A DNA stretch of 7,278 nucleotides from assembly GCF_903642095.1 (NCBI RefSeq), contig NZ_CAHJWD020000286.1, positions 1 through 7,278 of the forward strand, given 5' to 3'. The stretch is from Bathymodiolus brooksi thiotrophic gill symbiont. GTDB taxonomy: Bacteria; Pseudomonadota; Gammaproteobacteria; PS1; Pseudothioglobaceae. Shown piece after piece: positions 1 through 5,666 of the stretch. Position 1 is the first letter of the stretch; every line of letters begins with the position of its first letter. A program made the translations under genes and the position numbers. The notes under the pieces are model-generated. The model made no database searches, was not told the DNA's origin, and saw only the letters and a program-made list of their open reading frames with translations.

Positions 1-15
1 CATTGCCTGAGGAAA

Positions 16-186
16 TCATCTAGGATCATTGTCATACCGACAACTAGTGTCAATGTCTTGTGGGATGCAATTGTTCCACTTAGCCCTACACCCACCTTGA
101 TCGGATCGACCATTTGCCAAACATCGAAATTCATTGTCTTTCGGAACACATCGGTGGTGTTTCTTAACATCAACAATAAACGACAC
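16..186 (-). CDS. Candidate cysteine-rich exon, unknown family
   Basis: Read on the minus strand, this frame is open for 56 residues. It begins directly after an acceptor-like site (TACGCTTAG then GTGTCG) whose TAG is the upstream in-frame stop. The peptide is polar and has five cysteines, at about residues 13, 22, 33, 40 and 49, with segments such as HRCVPKDNEFRC and KWNNCIPQDIDTSC, as in a small disulfide-bonded extracellular domain. It ends at a TGA (16-18), or could splice out earlier at CG|GTATGA (donor GT at 36-37). The EFRC-NGR part faintly recalls LDL-receptor class A repeats, but the cysteine spacing does not match and I do not assign a family. Two other frames are also open across here (plus frame 1 from base 1 to 282, and another minus frame), so strand choice rests on composition and the splice site. 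CpG density is above the neighbouring DNA. Confidence 0.3.
   Translation of the reverse strand: MSFIVDVKKHHRCVPKDNEFRCLANGRSDQGGCRAKWNNCIPQDIDTSCRYDNDPR
61..83 (+). repeat. 23-bp exact direct repeat, copy 1
   Basis: TGGGATGCAATT through CCACTTAG is identical to 2875-2897, and the flanks differ on both sides. In minus-strand reading it spans the codons for KWNNCIP of the cysteine-rich candidate exon. Confidence 0.9.
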
Positions 187-282
187 CTAAGCGTACATCC
201 GAAAGAGTATATTTCATTTGGGAAAGGGGTGTCTATGTCTTTTTTTAATTTTCTTGTATTAATACCGTATTTTTCAGTTTAA

Positions 283-835
283 TTGAATTATTTGTATTGC
301 AATATTGTTTTAGACATTGTGCATTTTGTAATTTAGACTGGGGAATTACTATTTATTATCACTTTAAATTTAAAAAAAAATCATCTATGATACTAGACTT
401 GCACAGGGAATGTACAACAATTAATAATTTCAATTTAATTTAATTTCAATACAACAGGTACAAGATAAATAGAAAGAAATAAATGTGTGGAAAAAATAAA
501 AGCATGTAAACAAAAATTAAGCGAATTGAAAAAATATGAAAATATTATAAAAAAAAACATGTAAAAAAATTAATAATTTTTTTAAAATCTAAAAAAAAAG
601 TGAAACCTTGAGACAAAAAGGGGCATAAAAAATTGTATTCAGATATCTTAACCCTTCCTATTATATCAAGGCAAATTAAAAAAAAATCAGTGTAAGCAAA
701 TATTTTTCTTGAAATTAGGAAATTTTATTATCTGAATGAAAGCTACCAAGTTTCATGTTTATCTCACAATGTAAATATCAATGTATTTGGAATATTCATG
801 TGTTTGACACAACTACAAACTAGCTTTTATAACAT
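283..835. other. A+T-rich non-coding stretch
   Basis: No coding signal is visible. The stretch is dominated by poly-A and poly-T runs (for example around 368-378, 548-600 and 676-686) and TTAAT/AATTT repeats (430-447). Nothing resembling an RNA gene or a transposon end was seen. Confidence 0.6.
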
Positions 836-1080
836 ATATGGGTGGTCAAGTTGTAACAATTCTTTCCCCTTGACATTCACAAAATGACCAGCATTTACAA
901 ATATGAGTACTTAGGTTGCAATAATTCTTTCTCCAGGACATTCACAAAATGACCAGCATTTACAAATATGGGTACTTAGTTTGCAATAATTCTTTCTCCA
1001 GGACATTCACAAAATTACCAGCATTTACAAATATGGATACTTAGATTGCAATAATTTTTCCACCATGACATTCACAAACA
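836..1080 (+). repeat. 65-bp minisatellite, about 3.8 copies
   Basis: The anchor GACATTCACAAAAT begins at 872, 937 and 1002, and its shortened form GACATTCACAAA at 1067, giving an exact 65-bp period. Each unit also has GCATTTACAAATATG and TTGCAATAATTCTTT; the first, partial unit has the more diverged TTGTAACAATTCTTT. Middle units are nearly identical and outer units are more diverged, the usual pattern of an array evolving by unequal exchange or slippage. Confidence 0.9.
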
Positions 1081-1245
1081 GAATGACTATAGCATTCACA
1101 TAAAAGACAGACACAAAATGACTAGCATTCACATAAAAGACACATACAGAATAACTAGCATTCACATAAAAGAGCATATTGAATGACTACCATTCACATA
1201 ATTTTAAGACACATACAGAATACTTGCATTCACATGAAAGGACAA
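1081..1245 (+). repeat. 33-bp minisatellite, about 5 copies
   Basis: GCATTCACATAAAAGA or a variant starts at 1092, 1125, 1158, 1190 and 1226, so the spacing is 33, 33, 32 and 36 bp. It directly follows the 65-bp array and shares the core CACAAAATGAC(C/T)AGCATT(C/T)ACA (written as a pattern), so the two arrays appear related. The last units are degenerate. Confidence 0.8.
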
Positions 1246-1576
1246 ACCAGAATTCCAAATTTCACTAAGTAAATTAAATGACTAGAATAGAATGAATATG
1301 TTTTCTGTTGGCAAAATAACCAAGTATTGGTTAATATTGTTTAAAATTGAAGTTAAAAAAATTATTTTATTTGTTCCAATGACTGGAAAAAAGTTAATAA
1401 ATGGGCACATTTTGAAAAATTCTTTTCTGTAAAAGAAAATTTATAAATTTCGGCATTAATATTCATAGATAAAAGATAATTATATTTCTCATAAACAACA
1501 GGCAACATAAGTACCTTTTCATCTAAAAAAAAAGCATGAATAACAAATTCAACAACATGTTGGAGTGTATACAGGT
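1246..1576. other. A+T-rich stretch, possible 3' UTR of a minus-strand gene
   Basis: No coding frame is visible. If the minus-strand exon candidate ending at 1577 is real, this would be its 3' untranslated region. The first AATAAA on that strand lies at 1366-1371. Confidence 0.3.
1366..1371 (-). promoter_or_regulatory. Possible polyadenylation signal AATAAA
   Basis: TTTATT on the plus strand reads AATAAA on the minus strand, about 206 bases beyond the TAG at 1577-1579. It is the first such hexamer downstream, but the motif is common by chance in DNA this A+T-rich. Confidence 0.2.
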
Positions 1577-1890
1577 CTAAATGTCTGTAGAAACTTGTTC
1601 AACAACTTGGTTCTGGTTCAATATATCTATAAGAAATTGAAAAGTTTGAGATCTTGTTTCAGCTCCACTTTCTGACCTAGAAAATGTGTTACAACTGTTA
1701 TAACAATATGTACCACAATATAATTTATCTTCTGAGCCAAATTCTTTACAGAAATTTAATTCATTCTTGAAATGTTTAAGACAAGTCCTGGTTTTCAATT
1801 GAAATTGAAATAAACCTTTTGACTTTCAGATGAAGTTTCACAAATTACACAATCAAAAAGTTCTTTTCTGAATGACTTTATTATAATTTA
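1577..1890 (-). CDS. Candidate Cys/His-rich terminal exon with a frame break
   Basis: Two adjoining minus-strand frames read like one protein. The upstream frame (1878 down to the TGA at 1795-1797) gives KSFRKELFDCVICETSSES followed by QKVYFNFN. The downstream frame is open from 1825 to the TAG at 1577-1579 and gives LKTRTCLKHFKNELNFCKEF, then GSEDKLYCGTYCYNSCNTF, then an Asn/Gln/Ser-rich tail ending VEQVSTDI. Together C-x2-C, C-x2-H, FC, YC-x3-C and a final C look like zinc-binding or disulfide ligands, vaguely B-box-like, but I recognise no family. The downstream frame has no ATG start, so this would be an internal or last exon. An acceptor-like AG precedes 1875, without a good pyrimidine tract. 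The frames overlap between 1797 and 1825, so a single-base indel in about 28 bases would join them. It is either a pseudogene, a sequence error or two exons misread as one. Confidence 0.4.
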
Positions 1891-2600
1891 TGACACAAGG
1901 TGTCTTGAAAACTCATGGCATTTGTTTGATGATGTACTTTAAAAATAATTGGAATGCTGGTCCATTTTTTTTACTTCATGGATATTTTAGAAGAAAAAAA
2001 ACATATATATATTGATTTTCAAACCTGTATGAATATATATATAAGACTTATCATATATTCTTATTTTTATTTATTCAAATATTCAACCAATAAACATCAC
2101 AGGAAACTTTGCATTTATACTCATAGAATCTGAAACTAACAGAAAATAAACATCCATTTTATTTAATAGAATCTGTAACTTTGCCCCTTTGGTATCTTCA
2201 GACTCTTGTTAAAAAAAAATAAACATCCCATGTCCAGTCTGTATATATATATCTACCTACAATGATCTAAAACTAACTAAAACTGGAGGTTGTCAATACC
2301 ATTGGCACTGAAAAGTAGCATGTACACACATCAATAAGTATTTCAGGAAAACAGACTGAAAATGAAAAAAAAGGGGGGGGGGGGTGTAAATGCTTGACAT
2401 GAACTAAATATGTAGCCTTATGCTATGCCATGTTAATCTAGAGTGAATTTAACATAATCTTTCACCATTCTCTGCATGACAAGATCATACATTATAATGC
2501 AGACCTTTTTATTTCTAAAATGTATTTATTAATTATGTCAATATTTTGACATGTCCATAAATGCCATGGAACGAGTCAACGAAAATGAAAGATTTGTTGT
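1891..2600. other. A+T-rich non-coding stretch with simple repeats
   Basis: No coding signal is visible. It has (AT)n tracts near 2005-2011, 2034-2042 and 2243-2250. The block ATAGAATCTG(A/T)AACT occurs at 2123 and 2167, and AATAAACATCC at 2145 and 2219, suggesting old short duplications. An A8G12 tract lies at 2365-2384. Confidence 0.5.
2365..2384 (+). repeat. A8G12 homopurine tract
   Basis: Eight A followed directly by twelve G. A similar A17G7 tract occurs at 5391-5414. Such tracts are unstable in length and can form triplex or quadruplex structures. Confidence 0.9.
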
Positions 2601-3160
2601 TAAAAATGGAATAAAATGACTCTATATATGTGTGACTATGATTGGTCAAGTGGTTCTTTCGTGTTTAAACAGAAACAGTCACATTTTCATCCTAATAGAT
2701 CGATCAATCTATGAAAAAAACCAGAAATATTTGGTTAGAATCTCGAAATATAGTGCTTCTTGTTTACATCCAAATATGGAATTCTAGTGACGAATGATGG
2801 GGAAATATGCAAATAATCCATACTCTAATACGTGATTCTAGCTATTTTTACCAAATTTATTAATAAACAGCCAATGGGATGCAATTGTTCCACTTAGTTA
2901 AAGAGTCTATTTTTAGCGCCATTTTTTTTTACAACATTTCATCAGCAGCGGTATCCCGAGTTCCAACGTTGATTTCAAGCAAACGATATCATAAATACAC
3001 GTATTCACGCGTCAGTCACGTTACAATTTTATTTAAAAAATGGATTCAATAAAAATGAATACTTCTTTCAGTTTTATTTATGAAGATATTCAGTAAAAAC
3101 ACATGGGGTGTCGACGTAAACAATGCATGGCCGCTCACTTGTAAAGCGTCATGTCTAAAA
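2601..3160. promoter_or_regulatory. Possible regulatory region, low confidence
   Basis: No coding frame of note lies here. Known motif shapes occur close together: ATGCAAAT (octamer/POU type) at 2808-2815, CCAAT at 2871-2875, and CTATTTTTAG (exact MEF2 consensus) at 2907-2916, next to GCGCC. The stretch from 2915 to 3145 has more CpG than its surroundings (for example near 2955, 3005-3015 and 3110-3150). No TATA box or transcription start can be placed with confidence, and the motifs are short enough to occur by chance. Confidence 0.2.
2875..2897 (+). repeat. 23-bp exact direct repeat, copy 2
   Basis: Identical to 61-83. On the minus strand it lies inside a 20-codon ATG-started frame (MALKIDSLTKWNNCIPLAVY, stop TAA) and is read in the same frame as in copy 1 (KWNNCIP). 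Flanks show no similarity to copy 1. Confidence 0.9.
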
Positions 3161-3449
3161 AAAATAGAGTTACGTCCCTTGATTTCGGGATTTGACTTTG
3201 CATTGTTGGAGGTACGGAATCTGTGCGTGGCTTCCCGACTGAGAGAGTTGTAAAATAAATCGATTATGGATGTACAAAACAGAGAATACTTTTTTTGTTT
3301 TGGTAACGGAGAAAGATAATTTCATTGCATACATATAAACAAGTTTTATTCTAAAAAAAAAAAATGAAGAAAACAAATAAAAGTAAATAATAATAATAAA
3401 CAAAGATCGTTTCTGTATGACTGCAACAAAACTATTGTTATGTGGTTAC
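3161..3449. other. Non-coding stretch with mollusc-like GAGTTACGTCCCTTGA motif
   Basis: GAGTTACGTCCCTTGA at 3167-3182 resembles the GAGTTATCTCCCTT-type sequence that I recall being scattered through molluscan non-coding DNA; this is memory, not a search. A 77-residue minus-strand frame over 3170-3403 is mostly homopolymer-derived (Phe/Ile runs) and is not taken as a gene. Near 3384-3402 there is a short AATAAT simple repeat. Confidence 0.35.
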
Positions 3450-3612
3450 TTTCCTCGCTTGCCGCGCTAATAACGTGTTGTCCGCGAATGTCCTGATGGA
3501 CAATTTGACTGCCGCGTTCGGCCGCGAGACGATCGCGGACTTCCCGATGCTAATTAGTCAATTTCCGCGCCGCGATCGTCCGCGAAACCGCGCGGATTTG
3601 GCGTAATCCATG
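3450..3612. other. Isolated GC/CpG-rich island with inverted repeats
   Basis: This island is dense in CCGCG, CGATCG and GCGG in otherwise A+T-rich DNA. GACGATCGCGG (3528-3538) is the exact inverse complement of CCGCGATCGTC (3570-3580), and CAATTTGACT (near 3501) is partly inverse to AGTCAATTT (3557-3565), so the island could fold. On the minus strand one frame reads GLRQIRAVSRTIAARKLTN, a TAG at 3550-3552, then HREVRDRLAAERGSQIV and onward. That Arg-rich, helix-like text recalls the second helix-turn-helix of Tc1/IS630-type transposases (typically a TAREIRDRL-like stretch), but catalytic parts are absent and this identity is a guess. The high CpG content suggests recent arrival, an unmethylated site or selection. 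Confidence 0.6.
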
Positions 3613-3690
3613 CTGGCTGTAGTGAGGACTGACATTTTTTTCACTAGGACCACCAAACCCATATGCAATTTCGCGAACTCTGTAGTATTA

Positions 3691-3865
3691 ATGTTTAATA
3701 TAAATATTAATTATTATGTTTTCATATTTGATGTGTGTTTATATTGGTGTAAAATTAATAATAAATATTCAGTATTATATTTTCATATTTCATGTGTAAT
3801 TTTATAGTTTTAGAGTTTAATAATACATATTCATTAATTTGTTTTCGTATTTTATGTAATTCCAT
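3691..3865 (+). repeat. A+T-rich degenerate tandem repeat, about 61-bp period, 3 copies
   Basis: TTTTCATATTTGATGTGT at 3719 recurs as TTTTCATATTTCATGTGT at 3780 and as TTTTCGTATTTTATGTAAT at 3842. The preceding block TTTAATATAAATATT at 3694 recurs near 3754 and 3816. Period is 60 to 62 bp. The repeat is diverged, and low complexity inflates the similarity. Confidence 0.55.
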
Positions 3866-3992
3866 TTATGTAGAAAAAGCAAAAAAGAGAATCAAATTTA
3901 CCTTTATTAACATGTGATTACCCTGATAATTCACCCTTAATGGGACCCCTTAATTCCTCTTAATTAGGAAGGACACCATTCTTTGATATTTT

Positions 3993-4047
3993 GTTATAGT
4001 TAGAGTATATTAAGTGAAATTTTAATGGTTAAGAAGGCGGAGCGAGC
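3993..4047 (+). repeat. Left terminal inverted repeat, about 55 bp
   Basis: It matches the inverse complement of 5545-5601, from GTTATAGTTAGAG through the inner GCGGAGCGAGC. The only clear difference is a 2-base indel in the AAGAAGG(GG)CGG part. Beyond this the two arms diverge. Confidence 0.85.
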
Positions 4048-4102
4048 GAAGCGATGCGACCCCCTTCTTAACCAATAAAATTTCACTTAATATACTCTAA
4101 CT
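3998..4102. repeat. 105-bp hairpin made of two inverted copies of the element end
   Basis: Arms of 39 bases (3998-4036 and 4064-4102) pair with a single mismatch (AACCATTAA against AACCAATAA). The 27-base loop (4037-4063) is GC-rich and built of GCGA/GAGC words. The right arm is a second inverted copy of the element terminus; it matches the outer right end up to CTCTAACT and then leaves it. This could be a minimal MITE with its two ends joined, or an internal inversion at the left end. Confidence 0.85.
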
Positions 4103-4121
4103 TTCACGTGCATTGCTTGAC

Positions 4122-4150
4122 CAATTCAATACATACATACATATATAAAT
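4122..4150 (+). repeat. (CATA)n / (TA)n microsatellite
   Basis: A short CATA/TATA simple-sequence run lies just before the Myb-like fragment. Confidence 0.6.
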
Positions 4151-4188
4151 AAAACTGAAGTCGTATCAAAATCTTTTAACTATTAAAC

Positions 4189-4305
4189 ATGTCCAAGAGA
4201 AAGCCAAACTGGACCGATTGAGAGAAGATGATACTAATGGAGGAATACGAGAAAAGAAAGGACGTTTTAAGAGCAAAATTTTCGTCAACAATTATATTTC
4301 TTTAA
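4189..4305 (+). pseudogene. Myb/SANT-like DNA-binding protein fragment of a Harbinger element, with premature stop
   Basis: From the ATG the frame reads MSKRKPNWTD, an in-frame TGA (4219-4221), then EKMILMEEYEKRKDVLRAKF and SST before losing similarity and stopping at 4303-4305. The N-W-T-x-x-E-K pattern, an acidic helix with EEYEKRKDVL, and the basic start are typical of the first helices of the Myb/SANT-like domain (NAIF1/Myb_DNA-bind_5 type) in the second gene of PIF/Harbinger transposons, which helps transposase reach the nucleus and bind the ends. The TGA replaces what would normally be a Glu or similar codon. Only about 34 residues remain of a domain of roughly 75-80. The fragment runs head-on into the end of the transposase fragment; the join is near 4290-4302. 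It is non-functional unless translated by readthrough or re-initiation. Confidence 0.65.
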
Positions 4306-4691
4306 AATTTAGGTACATGTATGTTTAACAGGGACACAATCATAATGTTCCTCAACTTCCCACTTTTGAGTTTGGATGCACCTCCCTCATCTATTTGGAG
4401 GATTTTACGTTCAACAGTTATATACGAAACTAATTTTAATGACTGTATGGAAATATCATGTAAATAAAACATAAAAAAAAAATAGGCTCGATTCCTAAAT
4501 GTACTGCTTTCTAAGTCATCCTGTAACATATCACATATCATCATAATAGACTGTCGGTCAAATCTGTATTTGTCTATTAACTCGAAGTCATCGTAGATAT
4601 CAAGAGGTTTTGTACGATCTCTGAATACTCGCTCTCTACGTAAAGCTCTTCTCCCAGCATGAAACAACCGAAAACGTCCGACATGGAACAT
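4302..4691 (-). pseudogene. HARBI1-like PIF/Harbinger transposase, N-terminal fragment
   Basis: The 129-residue frame starts at ATG 4689-4691. Residues 14-61 include RRALRRERVFRDRTKPLDIY and DDFELIDKYRFDRQSIMMIC followed by DMLQDDLE. These match the N-terminal part of HARBI1-type transposases (a basic stretch, then RDRTxPLDxxDDxELxxxYRF with helix-forming residues and a DLL/DML-x-x-DL motif). After about residue 61 the expected continuation (a helix with LRF-ATG-QR features and then the DDE nuclease domain) is absent. The remaining text, including VERKILQIDEGGASKLKSGK, is not recognisable, so the nuclease half has been deleted. The family protein is about 350-400 residues and cuts and pastes DNA using a DDE triad, none of which is present here. 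Convergent arrangement with the Myb-like fragment fits a two-gene Harbinger element collapsed by internal deletion. Confidence 0.75.
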
Positions 4692-4756
4692 GTTTGTATT
4701 GGTAATAATGCAATACTAATATGCTTTAATTATACCTATTTCATATACCCGCAAAG

Positions 4757-4834
4757 CACGTGCCATCAAATGGTACAGTTGTAAAAATATTTACTCATCC
4801 GGAAAATGACCTTGATGGTGAATTTTATGTACAT
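4757..4834 (+). CDS. Exon-like segment inside the transposon, unknown function
   Basis: A pyrimidine-leaning tract ending GCAAAG (acceptor, 4751-4756) is followed by 78 bases (26 codons) and then by GTAAGA, a strong splice donor, at 4835. The frame reads HVPSNGTVVKIFTHPENDLD then GEFYVH and has a non-repetitive, beta-strand-like composition. If the donor is not used, the frame continues as VRYDMDLMINSNAYE and stops after 63 residues. I recognise no family. It lies upstream of, and on the opposite strand to, the transposase fragment, and could be a captured host exon, an uncharacterised transposon exon or chance. Confidence 0.25.
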
Positions 4835-4960
4835 GTAAGATATGATATGGATTTGATGATAAACTCGAATGCCTATGAAATATTGCTAATATGGTTTGTT
4901 GTTATCTTTTTATTCATACAATATCACTTTCATAACTCACAATCAATATAAAATAGCAAT

Positions 4961-5211
4961 TCAAGAAAACTTAAGGAACCTACCCATCTACCTTAAAGCT
5001 AAGGGAAATCTTAAGTGTTTTCTTAGTTTAAGGACGTTTATGAATACCACTTAAGTATGATGGGCGGAGTTTCCTTAACTTAAGGTTATTCTTAGGAAAT
5101 ACTTAAAATAAGAAGTTTTATGAATACCACTCAAGTAAAATGGGCGGAGTTTCCTTAACTTAAGTGTTTCCTTAGGAAAATCTTAACTTAAGTGGCTTTA
5201 TGAATACGGGC
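4961..5211 (+). repeat. 80-bp subterminal tandem repeat with Harbinger-like terminus
   Basis: TTTATGAATAC recurs with TGAATAC at 5041, 5121 and 5201, an exact 80-bp period. Each full unit contains GGGCGGAGTTTCCTTAACTT and several TTAAG words. A weaker, partial unit precedes 5041. The last copy ends TTTATGAATACGGGCCC. Read on the minus strand, GGGCCCGTATTCATAAA is of the kind I recall at the ends of PIF/Harbinger elements of animals, so 5209-5213 is probably the original end of the Harbinger copy, on the 5' side of its transposase. Such TTAAG-rich repeats could be transposase or Myb-protein binding sites. Confidence 0.85.
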
Positions 5212-5283
5212 CCAGCTGCATTAAAAATGAAACGCATGTGCGCGAAGCCGAAGGAATTTTTAAAATTGAAGTGCCCGACAACG

Positions 5284-5372
5284 TAATTTTGGTATCAAAT
5301 AATCATAAATCTCTATAAATCAATATAGAGAGAAAGAAATAGTAGATTTATGATTATTTGATACCAAAATTA
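5284..5372. repeat. Perfect 29-bp hairpin
   Basis: 5284-5312 (TAATTTTGGTATCA and onward) is the exact inverse complement of 5344-5372, with a 31-base loop. The left arm overlaps the inner end of the outer palindrome arm by three bases. Exact identity suggests recent formation. Confidence 0.9.
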
Positions 5373-5390
5373 TGTTGAGAAGTGTATGGG

Positions 5391-5414
5391 AAAAAAAAAA
5401 AAAAAAAGGGGGGG
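5391..5414 (+). repeat. A17G7 homopurine tract
   Basis: Seventeen A followed directly by seven G, inside the palindrome. It has the same A-then-G order as the tract at 2365-2384. Confidence 0.9.
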
Positions 5415-5544
5415 TAATGTAGGTCATGACCCCATGTACCTGTGCTTTTACGATCACAATTTTCCTTACGTTGTCAGGCACTTCAATTAAAAAAAATTCT
5501 TCGGCTTCGCGCACACGCGTTTCATTTTTAATGCAGCTGTTGCA

Positions 5545-5601
5545 GCTCGCTCCGCCCCTTCTTAACCATTAAAATTTCACTTAATATACTCTAACTATAA
5601 C
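5545..5601 (-). repeat. Right terminal inverted repeat, about 57 bp
   Basis: Inverse complement of 3993-4047 apart from a 2-base indel. It begins GCTCGCTCCGCC and ends CTCTAACTATAAC. The part from 5560 also matches the right arm of the 105-bp hairpin, so three copies of this terminus exist in the window. Confidence 0.85.
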
Positions 5602-5666
5602 TTGGCCTTGAGGGATACACGAAATCATAAAATTTTATTACTTTGGTATAAATTCATTACTTACAG

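Larger units (their letters stand above)
5213..5539. repeat. Nested palindrome (foldback), outer arms about 74 bp
   Basis: 5213-5286 (starting CAGCTGCATTAAAAATGAAA) is inversely repeated at 5466-5539 with few differences (for example CGCATGTGCG against CGCGTGTGCG, and one indel in the T-run). Inside lies an exact inner hairpin and an A17G7 tract. Minus-strand frames over the right arm (from 5514, stop near 5320) start only with GTG and run through the repeat, so they are not taken as a gene. Confidence 0.85.
3993..5601. mobile_element. Composite DNA transposon: Harbinger remnant within foldback/MITE-like ends
   Basis: The region is bounded by inverted copies of one sequence (3993-4047 and 5545-5601). 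Inside are a Myb/SANT fragment, a HARBI1-like transposase fragment, 80-bp subterminal repeats and a nested palindrome. PIF/Harbinger elements characteristically carry exactly these two genes, transposase and Myb-like protein. Here both are truncated or interrupted, so the element could move only with help from an intact relative. Flanks read TTTTGTTA then TAGTTAG at the left and CTAACTA then TAACTTGG at the right, consistent with a 2-bp TA duplication and an empty site TTTTGTTAACTTGG. TA is not the usual 3-bp TWA duplication of Harbinger, which argues that the outer ends belong to a different, Tc1/mariner-like or foldback element. Confidence 0.6.

Noticed and set aside
58..282. Plus-strand open frame across the left edge (open from base 1)
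   Set aside because: It has no ATG at its start and overlaps two other open frames. The minus-strand cysteine-rich reading is more protein-like, though the plus strand is not excluded.
836..1245. CRISPR-like array of regular repeats
   Set aside because: Units are contiguous tandem copies with no unique spacers between conserved repeats, and the context is eukaryotic.
3170..3403. 77-residue minus-strand open frame
   Set aside because: Most of it comes from poly-A/T and AATAAT simple sequence, giving Phe/Ile/Tyr runs. No domain, splice site or start context supports it.
3610..3807. 65-residue plus-strand open frame
   Set aside because: The latter half lies in an A+T-rich degenerate tandem repeat, and the text shows no protein-like features.
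4037..4063. GC-rich loop as a tRNA or structured RNA gene
   Set aside because: It is too short, has no A or B box, and is simply the loop of the transposon-end hairpin.
5320..5514. 64-residue minus-strand open frame
   Set aside because: It begins with GTG, passes through an A17G7 tract (a Pro-Pro-Phe run) and lies wholly in the foldback palindrome.
3990..5605. Complete active Harbinger transposon
   Set aside because: The transposase lacks its DDE half, the Myb-like gene has a premature stop, and only one Harbinger-type terminus is present.
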